A stretch of DNA of 64,000 nucleotides from Torreya grandis (taxonomy: Eukaryota > Streptophyta > Pinopsida > Cupressales > Taxaceae). The position numbers and the translations under genes were made by a program. The notes beneath the pieces are model-generated. The model ran no database searches. It saw only the letters and a list, made by a program, of their open reading frames with translations, and was not told the DNA's origin. Shown one piece after another: positions 1 through 13,700 of the stretch (positions are counted from its first letter, which is position 1; every line of letters begins with the position of its first letter). The stretch lies in assembly GCA_037957365.1 (NCBI GenBank), contig JARHVA010000666.1, positions 4,744,020 through 4,808,019 of the forward strand, written 5' to 3'.

Positions 1-3000
1 AACTACTAAGACACAAGGCTAAAGAAGAAACTACTTGGCAAACGCAAGGATCAACACAACCGTTAATAGCCAAAATAGAGCTCAAATTTCTTGACCAAAT
101 TTTAGAACCGTTGCCTACAACCCACTCTGAAATGCTCTACCATTTCCATTGGATGCAAAAATGTTTTTGTGTAGTCGAAAAAAGGCCTAACCCCGTTTGA
201 AACATTCATTTTCATTGCGAACATTCTAGAATTATGGACATTCTTGGTAAGATCAACACAATTTGTTAAATTGTCTCCACTTATATAACTACAAAGTTTT
301 TCACTTGGAACTATTTCTTTATGGAAAATTGGAAAAGGATGAGATATTCTTGTAGGCATAGCTGCACATTTTCTAAATCCACATATTAAATCTCCTATCA
401 TGGTAAGCATATCGGGGGAAGTGGCTTGGGAAAGATGAGCCTCATGAATCAGGTGCACAACAATTATATTCTGGATCACAATTGAACAAAGTGTGTGTTT
501 GGTGCTTTAATTTTATATTAGCTTAAATTTTATGTAGATTGATGCTACTGTAAAGGTTCACATATTGTCTCTTAAGATATAAGTAGATCTACTGATCATA
601 GCCACTAAAGTGGATTTTTCCTACTTGTGGCATATTGAAAAGCATAATGGAGCTAAAAAAATTTATCCCTGAGTAAAAAGGTCAAAAAATGTGCCACAAA
701 ACCAAGAAAGGGGTTGCCAATTTGATTGCAAAGGGGAATGATGAGGAGTACGAAGACAAGATAGATATTAGAGACAAACCCTAATTCACTCAAATTCTAG
801 CGATGTAAGAGGCAATGAGAGAAGAGGTAGCATTGCGTAAAATGGAAAATACCACATTTAATATAAATCTATCATTTAACATTTACATTAAAAGGTAACT
901 TTGCATTCAAAGTAATCAAATAAATCATGACATACAAACATTCAACTGGAGAAATATTCAATAGGCAAGTCTTTAGATTTTGCCCATACTATTCTCCCTC
1001 TTATTTTTTCTTAAATACAAATTGTTCACACTCTTCCCACAGATTTGGAGGCATACCAACCATTCCCTTGGAAAGGAATTATGAGGAATCACCACCTCAT
1101 CCCTATCCTGTGAGAAGCATGGGAATACAATCTCCACCACCAAGGGTGACTCCGAGTGGAGGAAAGGATTTTGTACCACAAAATCCATGGGAATATCGTC
1201 CCCACTGCCAAGGGTACCTCCCAGTGGAGAAAAAGGATTTGTGCCTCCTAGTCAAAAAAATGTTATTTCAAGACGTAAAAGACCAAAAATCATAGGTTAG
1301 CTACTAAAAAGGAAAGTAATAAAGTAAATTTGAAAGAGAATGATGTACAAGAACTCAATTTCATATGATGAAAAACCCATGGTCCATTTAAAGGGTTGCC
1401 AGTTAAATAATTTTCTTGACCATAGTGCTAGAGTCATATGCATTGTGATTTGATATATCCAACAGTTACCTCTAGTGTATTTCTATTAAGACTGGATGAG
1501 AATGTAATACAAATATTTTGTTGATTGCCCTTTTAAAGCTTATGTGTCAAACCAGGTATAAAATTATGCTCATGATTTTGAAAATATAGTAGTGTTCAAA
1601 TGGTTAATGTGTGGTGCTTGACAACAAGCGGTTATAAGTTAAATATCTGATAGAACTGTTGAGTTTTTTTTATTTTGAGTTGGTTGAGCTGAGGGCTTAA
1701 CCACTAACCCATGCCTATTGAGACACCCAACTTCAAATCTCAACAGTAGATATACACCAGCCATTACAAGTAGGTGATCTAGATGCCTAGGGGATTATAC
1801 CTAAACGGAAGAGGTTTTATATTTCCTGATTGGGGTAGTTTGGGAGGTCACCATAAGAAGACAAAATATGAGTCTCAATAATGATAATGTACACAGATGT
1901 TCATTATGTGGGTACTGCATCTTACCCTGCATTTATTTTGCAATCTAAAACCCAACTCATGTATAAAACCTTCTTTTGATATCATTATATGTATGTCCCA
2001 CATAACCCTGCTCTAAATTCTCCACAGATTGGTAAGATAATAACTTTAGATTATGCAATAAAGCATCCCCATTCAAAACTTGAGAACAATATGTCTTTTC
2101 CTATCAAAGGACTGCCCAAAAAAAATTGAAATCAATTTATCCTAGCCCACACCTATGTTATATCCTAAAACTATGGACTCTCTCTACATTATGCACAGAC
2201 TAATGGATTGTTGAACCATTTGGCATTAAAAAGACCTGGATAAAATTTTTACTAAACCCTAATAGAAAAAAAAAGCAATCAAGATGAAGGCATAAAATGA
2301 AAAGATTTTAAGAAGGGTATAGAAAATATTTGAAATACTTACACCAATTAGATGAAAATCTACTATTAAACTTTTGGACCAAACTAAAATCCAAATCCAA
2401 CCCATTTTAACAGCGTATTAATAGTCATAGTATCTAAAACTGTGTGGATTATTAGTCACATAATTCAATTCAAATCTTGATTGAATTCAATGAAAGTAAT
2501 AATTGTACATATTACATAGTACAAAAAGGGCTCAAATGAATTCCAACAAATATAATACCTTCGAACGATCAACTTGAGGGCAAGATTTGAAGACTTGAAG
2601 CACTCGATCGATGGCCTCTTGTCTAAATAAGTTGCAGTGGAGTAGGCCAGTTGGGTGTACTCCATTATCCCCAAAAAAACCTTCACCAGTGACTCTACAT
2701 GCACATTCCTGTTATTAAAATCTTTGGATTCTACGCTTCCAACATACTTGGGAAAATCTATATTAGTAATTTTCCTTGAATACATCCATGAGTGCCATGC
2801 TAGGGCCCCAAATCCAGGCCTAACTATTCACTTGTCTTCACCTCTATTTTCCCCAATCTCCCTCCCTTGGGTTTACAAATGAGGAAAGACAAAACTCAAA
2901 AATAAAAAAATGTCCCAAAAATAGAAATACAATGACCACGAAAAAAAATCATATTACCCTTATGGGCCCTTTGTTGGCTGCGGCCTACTATCTTCCTCCA

Positions 3001-4576
3001 TTTTCTTGCAGCTTCCTATGCCATCTCAGAAAAATATAAAACCCTTTTAACTTGTGTATATATGCCCAAGCTGGGTGTAAGTTAGGTACAATTACTGTGC
3101 ATAAATTCCTCAGGGTGATCTATTTTCACTTCCTAATTATTCGCTCCCCTCCCCCCCACAAAAAAGTCCTAATTTTTTCACCAAAAAAAAAAAGCGCTAA
3201 TTTTTGCCTCAAAAAAAAAATATTATAAAAAATTAAGGGAGTGAAATAATTAGAGACACAATTATAATTATTGTCTCAAAAGACCCAGCATTGCATCCCA
3301 CTCCCGCCCCATAGTAGTGAGGATGCCATGGAGGCCAACATAAGCTCGGGGCAGATGGAGTATGGCGGCCATGAAAAGCCAAGGCAAAAACTCCCAGGCA
3401 AGTCACCCTCCTCTTGTTGAAATATTTTTGCATTCTAATTGTAAACAATAGTAAGGTAATTATTTTTAGTTCCACTAGGGTATATGCCGAGATATGCTTG
3501 CTTGGATAAGCATATGTGATTCTATACTCCAAATGAGTAAGGGAAATTTTGGGTATGCAAATGGTATTTTGCTTATTATCTTGGGTTATGGACAAAATGA
3601 ATAAATCATTGTTGTCCTTGATTTGGTAATGTATTTGTAGTAAGGTTACCAATTTGATTGTGCAAAACGGTTAAATTGACTTCCTTTTAAATGATATTAT
3701 TAAATACCTTTTTTTTTCTTATTATTTCCTTTGCTAGGTTATGCCAAATTGTGGGGTTTATGTTTTTTATAAATTAATAAAAGGATTTAAGGTAACAGTA
3801 GTACATAGGATCAGATATCCTTGTTATTATATTGGGGTTTAGATGTTAAACCTATAATTGCAACTAATTTGATATGGGGATTATGGGATTTGGCAAAAAG
3901 AATATTTTTGTATTATTTTTAGTTCAACATATTCTTTGGAAAAATTGAGAATTTTCTTGTTGAGTAGTTTTTGGAGGTTGCTTGGATGAAAGTTATATTT
4001 TTTTAATTAAATAATTCTGATTTCATTAAATAAGCTCTGTTGTAAATGCATTCTTGAAATTTTTAGTTTCTTTCCCAAAAGCAATAATATTGTAAAGGTG
4101 GTTTTATTGCTAAAACACCAAAAAGGGTGATGCTTGGTACACCAAGTTGCTATCCCTGAGAATCCTAAGCATGCCATTTTATTCGATACTGTTGAAAGGT
4201 TATTCATGTGGTTTGCTATATACATATGATTCTTTAATCCACTTTTGTGGAACTCTATGATAGATAATTGGTTCTATTTTGTATTCATTTTACATTGGCA
4301 TTGGTTTATAAGTAAATAAGTGTATGAGAATTACTCTTTTATAGACATGTATCCAAGTGAATTCATCAGGCTAGAGCTCAACAAATGCATATTCTATTCT
4401 AAATAACAATGAATATGGTATGATTTAATATTTGTTATATCAGTTGGTAATAAAATACTAGGAGTATAATGGCCCAAATGGTAGGTTGGGATAATTGAAT
4501 GGTTATAGGGAGATAAGTATTGTATGGTATAACAATAAAAGAATGCTCAGTCTTTGTATGAGTTGAAATTGATTCT
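1..4576. other. Gene-free AT-rich flank
   Basis: No supported gene. The longest open frame (102-506, minus, 135 codons from stop to stop) resembles no family I know and has no clear start context. The 927-1,295 plus frame is low-complexity and overlaps a 68 bp duplication. Poly-A and poly-T runs are common around 3,160-3,230. The right edge abuts the first giant LTR-like unit. Confidence 0.6.
1118..1253 (+). repeat. Two-copy 68 bp tandem duplication
   Basis: Two adjacent copies begin with catgggaata at 1,118 and 1,186. They share the pattern ccaccaccaaggg or ccactgccaaggg followed by gagtggagga or cagtggagaa. Divergence of roughly 20% means it is not recent. The overlapping open frame is probably a by-product of the repeat. 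Confidence 0.7.
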
Positions 4577-5265
4577 TGTTGACTACTGGACTCGCACCCT
4601 TGTGAAGGTAGTTTTAGGGTTTCACAGTTTGAAATACCATGGAGACAATCTTAGGTTGTGGGTAGCCTAATAGATGGATTGAATCTATATATTTTAAAGG
4701 CTATCTCCCCTTGATGTATCGATTAGGATCTCTACTCTACTTTACCATCTTGCAAGGGAAAAGAGAAGAAGGTAAATTAAAAGGAAAACCTATGTAACTG
4801 GGGTGATACACCAAAATGTGACCTCCACTTGTGTAATATGCACTAAAAAGGTTGAATGAGAACATAAACCTAGTTACACTTCTCAAATGAAAGCCTCCAC
4901 ACATCAATGTTTCACATAGAGGCTCAGGTTTGGTGCATGATTTAAGACAGTTAGTCAATAGGTCTCTCAAAGACACTAAGGAAAGCTCACACTTGCCAAA
5001 CATACAAGATTGTTCAAGCACACTATGTAACTTATAGGGATGAGCTAACAACTGCAAATAGGTAAGTAGGAAAGGACAAGATGAGAGGAAACATGTACTA
5101 TCACTATCATCTATCAACAAACCATTAGCCTACACTAAAAACAAGCTTTGAAGAGGCATGAATTCTATCTTATTCATTCAAACTAGGCAAGTACAAGTGT
5201 TTTTCTAAGCATGGCCTTGCCACAACTTAGGTTAAGGATTGTTTCAAATGCCAAACATTGGCTTA

Positions 5266-5272
5266 CATATAG
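5266..5272 (-). promoter_or_regulatory. Putative TATA box of LTR unit A
   Basis: CTATATG on the minus strand directly follows a long CT-rich stretch (5,274-5,310). The same CT-rich-then-TATA arrangement occurs at 32,333 and 43,040 in the two related units, at nearly the same distance from the 3' terminus. Confidence 0.45.
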
Positions 5273-7439
5273 AGAATTGAGAAAGAGGAGAGAGAAAGAG
5301 GACAAGAGCCCGTAAAACTAGGAAATGAAACCTTCACTTAGTCTTCCTCGAACCCAACGTAGTATTTCCTTGAATAAGTCTCATCCACCTTTGGAAAATG
5401 GTGTAGAGGTTCATGTTGAGACATATATTCAAGGTTGAAGGATTCTTGATCATTTATTCCTAGTCCTTGACCCATACAACATCCTAAATTTTTGCTTGCA
5501 TACTCCTAAATACTTGGTCAAGAAGTCATTTCCTTGAAAATAGGCCTTAAAGGCTTAGTCAAGTCTTCATTACTATCTCCTTTGAAACCTTCTCCCATGA
5601 TTTATGAGGTTTCTCCATCATTCTTGGGTTGTTAGAAGCTCTTTGAGTGCAAGTTTGACCTTTTCAACATCCTAGGCATTGGAAGGAAGGCTTTTTTGGA
5701 GTCTTTGGGAACCTTTCAACCTTTGAAACTTTCTTCCAAACTTGATTTGACTTCTTCCACACTTTAATAGGCACATGCCGGAAGGAGGAACATTAATAAA
5801 TCTTTTGGAAAACTTCTATGCATCATTTAGTACTTTTGAACACTTGATTCCTTCTTGGGCAAAGAGGCATACGAGAAAGAAATTGAGTTTTTTCATTAGA
5901 CCAGGCAAACTTCCACCATGGATGGATTCTAAACATGAAATTAGACCTGAAACAATGTATTTAGAGCCATCAAGTAGTCCAAAAGACATCATTTTGTTCA
6001 TATAGCATGCTTTAGCACCCATTCTTTGTAGCCCTATAAAACCGAAAAGCTTCATGTCTAGAAGATTGTACAGATCAACTTGGAAACTTGGCCACATTTT
6101 TGAATACCCTCTATCTCCTTACATCTCCACACAAAATTACATGATTAGACTCCAAGTGGAAGTACTCATTTTCTTTCATTTTCTTCTCCAATTAGGTTTA
6201 ATGAGGCCTCCTAGGCCTAGAAAGAGAAATTTGGCCCAAATCACCACCTACACATGTGAAACTAGCCAAAAGTTTTTTATTCAATTTACTTGGACTAATA
6301 CCATCCTTCATGCCAAATTTGGGGTCTTGAGACCCTGTGGAAGTATGCAAACCATGAAACCACCTTGCTACCTAGTCTCATTTTGAGCCTGTTTGGAATT
6401 GCCTTAGAAAATGTGCCTGGTTTGATCACTTACATAATATATTGTGAAAATTTTTAGTCTTTAATGGCTAGGAAAACTACTTAAGTACCTCATCCAATGA
6501 TTGGGAAGTTCTCCCCTTCTCAGAACACTTGAAAAACTCTAAAAACATGTAAAAATAGGACATTTGTGGAAATCCGTAAAAGTGATGTCATCATAAAAGT
6601 ATATGTTCAGAACATCCTTGGAGTAATTAACAACATCCAAGAGGCTTTATGATCAAAATGTGTCATTAGATATGCATTTGAGGTCCTTTTTCCATGACTG
6701 GTTACAATTGGGGTTTTAGAAGGGTTTAAGCCCTGTTTGGGGTCTAACGATTGTTCATAAAGAACAGACGTCCAAATGACCTCCTTCCACTTGTAAAAAT
6801 TTCTTGACTGACCTTCTTAGCTATCCCAAATGGCTTAGATCCCCATTCAAAGTGTGAGAGATGGTACGAGCATTTGAAGTTGCTTCTTAGGTGCTTGCTT
6901 AGCTCTCTTGAGGCTCAAGAGAGGTCAAATCTAAGTTCTGCATCTCAAAACTCAATTCCATTGATGGGAAGAGTTCATAAACATTTAAAACAATCCCCTC
7001 CATGATTCTACATGCTTTGGCAGTGTTCATCACCCCTCTATATGCTCATGGCACACTGGTTACGGTACTTGGGGTTATGGGCTCGTTACCTTCTTGATAG
7101 CCCTCAAGGGCACTTGGACTGAAACCTGATTGTTTTTTCTACTTGGAGGTGTATGGAAACCTTCTCCATGAATTTTTACTTCCTCAAGACCCATTCATGA
7201 GGTCTGGCCTACTTTTTTTATGCTTTGAGACCAAATGGATCCACTTAGTCTCAAGACTACCCCTTGCCAATGGAGTGGGCAAGGTCTGAGACAAGACACT
7301 GGGTATATCCACAATTTTTGTGACCTCAAAGATGCCATGAATGTCTTGTTCAAGTCATGAGAACCTTTTTTACCAATTTCCAGAGCATGATCATGCCTAT
7401 TGAGGTCCCAAAACACCAATTTCTCAATATTAGATGTAG

Positions 7440-9200
7440 GTTGTGTGTGACTGTGTGTAGAGACTTAGCAAAGGACTAATCAATGTTTCATTTCTCTGCC
7501 ATATAGTCTGAGGGTTCAATCAAATGTTGATTGCATCACCAAATTACACATCAAAGAATATTCATCTTTTATACCTCCCACAGTCCTGTATCTTTCCCTC
7601 GCTCAAGCAAACCTTCAAAGAGCAAGTAGACCTGATGTCAATCTCTTGACTGACTATATGTAGAGACTTAGGACTTAGTTTGGTCAATCCTCACTTTGCT
7701 TCCTTTTTTTTGGGTCTTCAAAATGACCCTTTGTGTCGACTGAGGTAAACCTCAGAGATTCATATTATCTTTGTTCTCACTTAGGCTTAGGACCAACCTG
7801 TCCTGCTAGCAACGTGTAGATGTTCTTTAGGGTGTTGACAATCTTCTTTGTGTTTAGACTTCACCTTGAAATCATTGATTTTCTTTAATGGACTTGAACT
7901 TAGCTGAAGCTCTTGTTATGTTCTAAACACCTTTTCATACATGCCATTATAGTCTCTCTCCCATCATCACACTCTTGACATCCATCCACATCTCCACTCC
8001 TCCTTTTGACGGACTATAGGTCATTAGATGATTGTAGGTCAATATTAATACTTGTATGGATTGTAGGTGATTGCTTGACTATGTGCTTTGAATATATAAC
8101 CTCACCATCACATGACTGATCTCTCATGGCCTTTGAACTTGCTCTAAGTCTTCAATTAGTTTCTAAGCACTTCCAAACACCTTTGTTAGCTCTTTATCCT
8201 TAGGCCTGAAATCAATTGTTTAGGCTGTAGCCTGTAGGTGTTTGTTAGGGGTCACTTGACTGTATTTTGTGAGTTTAGACTTCACCCCATTCACATTACT
8301 AAATCTCATTGGCTCATGAACTTGGATGAGGATCTCAAGTTAGACTCAGGTAGTTTTCAACATACTCTGCCCCTTCTTGTATTGCATTTTACTTCACACC
8401 TTTCAAGCATGGCTGTAGGTGTTCATTAGGGCTAGCTTGACTGTTTTTTGTCTTGAACCTAGTCCTTTCAATTCTGTCATGATCTCAAAAGTAGCTAATC
8501 CTCATGGAATATTCATTTTCAATGTCACACAAGGTTTGCTTTCCACTTTATGGCATTTTCAACCTTTGTCTTTGTCTTCTTAGCCCATTGTCCTGTAGGT
8601 GAATGTTATGGAGTCTCCTTGACTTATATTGGGAAAATGACTGCAACAAGACCTGTAGAAGAGGTCTATAACATGGATCAAGATCCCCTAGCATCCTGTG
8701 AGGGTATACAAACTCTCCAAACCTCCTCTCTCTCACACCTGCTTCCTCACCATCTAGTACACGACTGTGTACTCTTCACTTGACTCTAGATGCACTAGTC
8801 TGAATGTAGTTTTTTTGAGAAGCTCCTTCCTACTTTGAGAGACTCCTTGATGTCATAACAAATACATAAGCTTATATACCTCTGCCTAATAAGTCTTTGA
8901 CCTACTAATTAGACCTTTGCACTCTTGGTGTCTACATTGTCTTTCAAACTTAATTAGGCATAATTGGTAGGTTGTAGGTTACTGTTTGTATGGATTGAGA
9001 TCATCGTGTTGGAGAATGTGAGATGTTAGAGACCATCACATAGCCATCATATTTGAATTTGAAGCTCTACTTTCATCTTCCCTTGTACCCTTCCACTATT
9101 TGCTTACCTCCATGCTCAAAATTGCACCTTTTGAAGTATCTTCATAGGTGACTACTGTAGGTAGAGACTTATCCTTATGTATGGACTAAGGAGAGGTGGG
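7440..9200. repeat. Diverged ~180 bp tandem array inside LTR unit A
   Basis: A gtgtag/ctgtaggt motif followed by 'cttgactgt' and 'tttagacttcacc' recurs near 7,452, 7,655, 7,811, 8,063, 8,230, 8,411, 8,591, 8,970 and 9,157. The clearest spacing is 180-183 bp (8,230, 8,411, 8,591). Units are strongly diverged. Related 'acctacag' motifs recur at 40,524, 40,690 and 40,880 in unit C, so the array belongs to the family. Confidence 0.5.
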
Positions 9201-10712
9201 AGGTTGCTCTCAAGGGACAAAAGTGAACTTAAGAGCCTCATTGATCCTTCATGTTCAAAATTAGCTTGATTAATGCATCAACTTACCAAAGGAGGCTTCA
9301 ATAGAAATGAAAACAAGAAATGATCCATTACCTTAAAAATTGAAAAAACACCTTAACTTCTGCTAAACTGAGTTCTAAAGAGGTTTCTTCATGGTTTAGC
9401 TGTACCTTGGTGACACTTAGAGCACTCTCATCTTCTTCAAACAACTTAGACCACTTACAAGGTTCATCTAACACCTAAAAAACATGTTTATGAAGATACA
9501 CATTCCTTTGGGAGATCTTACAAGTTAGCATTACAATCACACACAGTCTGATCGTGTTCTTTAGGTATTCTAGGCTTAAAATAGACACTTGCTCTCAAGG
9601 GTGTTTCTATCCATCTTGAAGATTCTATTCATGACCTTAAAATTAACCTCATCACCTTCATGAGTCTTCATAACTTCCATTACCTCCCATGATGTCCTTC
9701 TAGCCTGTTCATTAGGCCTACAAGAGAGATTTTGAGCTCGTAAGAGAGCATGGTCCTTTGACCTCATATGGAATGTCCTCTAATGGAAAAGTCAGACTTC
9801 ATAACCCTTTTCATTCCCCTCAGGATCATGAAAACCTCACTAAAATGCTGTCATACACTAAGAATCTCATTAGACCTGCTACTATACCTTGTGGAAGGGC
9901 CAAATGACCAACCAGGGTGTCTCAAGAATAGCTTTTCAAGATGAAAGTACCTGAAACTTTGATTGGATGGAATATATGTTATGTACCTGAAACATGAGCT
10001 TGAAAAATCCTAAAAACAAATACATCCAACTTATATATAATTATTTCTTGAAAATTGCCAAATCTCAAGTTAAGATAGGCAACCGGTTTCCTGTCAAAAA
10101 GTCCCTTATCAAGGAAAATTAGCTGATGATTCAAACATGAAAAATGTATTATTTGACCATTAAATCATCCCCATAAAACCATTTTTATCCATTGAGCTCT
10201 AAAGTGGAGGAATAGGTGTAAGAAGAGACCCCTCTTGGATGAATAGGCCATAGTGACATATTGTCACTCTTAACGATTGTTCATAAAGAAGAAGCCATAA
10301 ATATGAAAAAAGATGAAACTAATTTCATGCTTACTAGGACCCCTAAAAATATCCAAAGTTTTAACTCCTAACTCTCTCTCTCCTCTATCTAACTGAGCCC
10401 TTGAAAACTGCCCTTCTAGAGCTGCCAATGAGGTCGATATGAGAGATAAATCGGTTTTTTATTTTAAAACTTAAAACCTCTTCTATATAATTTTTTTGAC
10501 CTTTTCATGTACAAATAAGGCCCTGAAGATGCCTTAAGCTCAATTTCACCTTGAAGAACTGTACGAATGGCTTCAAAATAGGCCTTTTTGGCACTAAAAC
10601 TGCTATTATCACTTGAGAAGTCTAATGAAACTGATGTAAAATGTATCCAATAGATCTTGTCATGATTGAAGAAGTACATCATGCCCTGAAATTCAAATTT
10701 TCAAGTGGTAGT

Positions 10713-10742
10713 GACAATTTGACCTATGAGGTCAAAATTGTC
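10713..10742 (-). promoter_or_regulatory. Terminal palindrome with paired W-boxes (unit A)
   Basis: GACAATTTGACC and GGTCAAAATTGTC form a near-perfect inverted repeat around a 5 nt spacer, just inside the TGTTGA terminus. Each arm carries TTGACC, the plant WRKY-factor W-box core. Units B and C have the equivalent palindrome at the same place. Function as an enhancer is inference. Confidence 0.45.
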
Positions 10743-10746
10743 AACA

Positions 10747-13700
10747 ATACCTATATGTGAAATACTAATAGCTATACTGTTATTAAATATATAATGGTTT
10801 GGTAGTCATATTTCATCACATTAATGGAAAATGGGGGTATGGGTGCAGAGGTCAACTAATCTTTAATTGCAAAGTAGAATTACTTTTATTACCTTACAAT
10901 TACAAATTAAATAATTATCTTGTTTAAATTAGTATAACAGTCTAATGATAAGAGGAAGATGACTTGCTTAGCATTGTGCTGACCCTTTCTATTGACAAGT
11001 TCAGTGCAGGTTTAGTGGTAAAAGAGATTAGTAAGGGATCAAAAGAATATGATTCCCAGTTGCTTAACTTTGTTTTCAAGTATGCTTGGATTGACCATTT
11101 CCTCTGTGAAAACTATTGAGCACTCATTAGGAGTGGCAAAGTGCGAAGCCATTCCAATTTTTACTTTCTCCCATTCATAGTATGTGTTATGGGTTGTAAT
11201 GTGATTTGATTTTTTAAATGAACTTCACTCATTTAGAGTGTATATGTACAAGAGGTTCATTTAAATTGTAAAGGCACTATCTCAGTACCATTCCCTGTTA
11301 TGAGGAAGGAGTCTATAAAAACATGTAAGATTGTGTATTTTCTAAATTAATATGAAAGTGGAAATTTATAAGAACTCCTAATATTTGTCATGACTATTGA
11401 TAATTGCTCATCTCTTTAAATCTTATTGTTACAAAGGCCATGGGGTCCTTTTGTGATAGATTACATGCTCTGTATGTGTGACATAAGGACCGGATCCTTA
11501 TTATTAAGTTGTTGGCTTTGCCAAGCTTTATCTTTCTCCTATTGTTAAAAGAGACAGGTTTTATCAAACTTATTTTATAAGAACTCTTATCTTAGTAATA
11601 TAAGGTTACCTAATAATCCTTAGTACACTAATAAGTAAAGGATAACTAAATCAGAGTTGAGAGAGAGTTATTGTAGCCTTGTAGATATTGGAAAGGTAAT
11701 ATCAAAATCTTTACCTTGACTATTGCTTCGCCTCTCAAATCAAGGCAAAGGAATCTCCTCTCTTGCCTAGGCTGAAGGGGTAGCCTATTAGCCCTTGAAT
11801 AATAGTATTTGGCCCACACAACGTAGTTATGGGTATGTTATAACTCGAACAAAGCAATGAGTCTAAAGAACCATTGCATAGGGCCGAAGTACATTTATGG
11901 GAGACTTTCTGTGCTTAATATGTTTAATAAAATTTTAGTTGATCCATGATCTATGATAGCAAAATTGACTTATTCTTCTCTTAAGTATTTTGTGGCATTT
12001 TGGTGGATTGATCTTGATAATAATCCATAAAGGATTGTATTCCTTATTTGGTCAACCTTCTTAGTAGTTGCTAACTAATAGATCTTGGTAACCAAAGTAT
12101 GTGCTTAAACTGAGTTGCTATAATATGAGTCATTTTATAAGGATTTGAAGATGAACTTACAAGAAACGATCATTACTTCAGTCTGTTTAAGCACAAATCA
12201 TCTAAGGGGTACTCTTCTAATATAGATTATTATTAGACATGATAGATTTCTTCTGAACCGAGGAAATGCTATTCATGTACTTTGTAGGAGTTTTTTTAGT
12301 GCCAACACAACTTGGAAAGAACCCCTGATTGAAAAAAAAATACGTCATTTTGGGTTTATTTCAAATTTATATAGCCGGATTAGACACACGAACCATTTCA
12401 CAAAATGCCTCAGGAAAAAAGATCTCCTAGAACAATTGGGGATTTGTGTTTGCTTCCACCATTCCCACTGTTACTTCTATGAATGGTGTAGTTTATGAAA
12501 GGAAAAGGTGTTATAAAAAAAGAGATTGATGAAAGAGTTTGACATGTCAATGCTTGCATAAATCAAAGCCTCGCCAGGTGCAACGCATGGGTCAACAATG
12601 TTTAATTTTTTCCCAAGCATTTGTAACTTAAATGTTTTTATCTACCTCAAAATTCATGTGCTTTCTCCTTCACTACTTTATAAATAATGGTGTTCCTTGT
12701 TCTCACCAATGAACTGTTCAGGATGACTATATAAAATCCTTATAGAAGGATCCTTAAGTAATATAAATATAAGTCAGTTTATTTTTTTATAAACATACAC
12801 CAATGCCTTAAAAATACCATAAAATAGCTTTTAAATGAATAATGATATTCAGAGTAACAATAAAAAATATAGTGACATAACTATATGGGTGTTTGTTTTG
12901 AGTAATTTTGGAGAGAGATCAAAGTATTCCTTCGAGAGTCTTTTAAGTCTGCCAGATATTTTGTTTTAATTTGGAAAACAAAAATTTGGTTTTTCTTAAT
13001 TTGAAAGTTTTACTCATAATTTTAATTAGATTATTAATTTTTATAGGAATTTTATACTATGTATTTTAGTTATTACTACAACAACCTTCATAAGTAGTCA
13101 ATATCTAAATGAATGTAATGCTTACCTCGTGTAGGGGGAACCTTCAAGGCTGTTTGGGGTAACCTTGGACTACATTATTGAGATCCCATATGAAATGGAA
13201 TTCCTGTCAAAGTATGTTTAAGTGTTTATAATATTGTTTGTATTATATGTTTAGAGGATTGTTTTTATGGGTGTCTAGTCGTAAACATGGGTGATAGCTA
13301 GATTTTTTATACAACCACCTTCAACATATATCTAGGTATACAATTAGATTTACATACTACCTTATTAGTAGGTTCAAGTTTACTATTGAGCTTGGTCGCA
13401 AAGTTAAAATCCAAGAATGGACAATGCAATCAATATACAAAGTAATTGGAAAGCAATCAACTTGTGAGCTTCTATAAGGATAGTCTCATATACCAAATTA
13501 GTATATTTCTTAAGGGTAACCTAAAAAATATTGTTTCAATGAGGGGGTTCTAAAACTCTATCATACTCTTTAGAGTTTAGAGTGTCACCCATTGTCATCT
13601 CATTACCATGCCTTGGACTTCTAAGTATTTGAACGTCGACCTTGTGGCTACTCAATTAGCTATTCAAACAGATTATAGTTATAGTAACTCCTCAACAAAC

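Larger units (their letters stand above)
4577..10746 (-). mobile_element. Giant solo LTR-like unit A (non-coding, 6.2 kb)
   Basis: On the minus strand this unit starts TGTTGACAATTTTGACC (10,746 downward) and ends GTCAACA (4,577). Three features are shared with the units at 28,739-32,992 and 38,746-43,716: the TGTTGA start followed by a TTTGAC/GTCAAA palindrome, a CT-rich stretch running into a TATA box about 690 bp before the end, and a block that reads ggctatctccc-cttgatgtatc on the plus strand at about 4,698-4,723. TG...CA ends, a U3-like promoter and the absence of a primer site, polypurine tract or long ORF fit a solo LTR, which is inference. The flanking 5-mers (attct, atacc) do not match, so it is old or the edges are slightly misplaced. 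Every open frame inside is short and unrecognised. An exact 20-mer recurs at 6,745 and 10,271. Confidence 0.55.

Noticed and set aside
1677..1870. SINE-like segment with A-box and B-box resemblance (gagctgagggc; acttcaaatctc)
   Set aside because: The boxes match tRNA promoters only loosely, and no 3' tail, target duplication or second copy is visible.
5775..6386. Overlapping plus and minus frames near 5.8-6.4 kb
   Set aside because: They lie inside giant LTR unit A, match nothing, and are not kept in units B or C.
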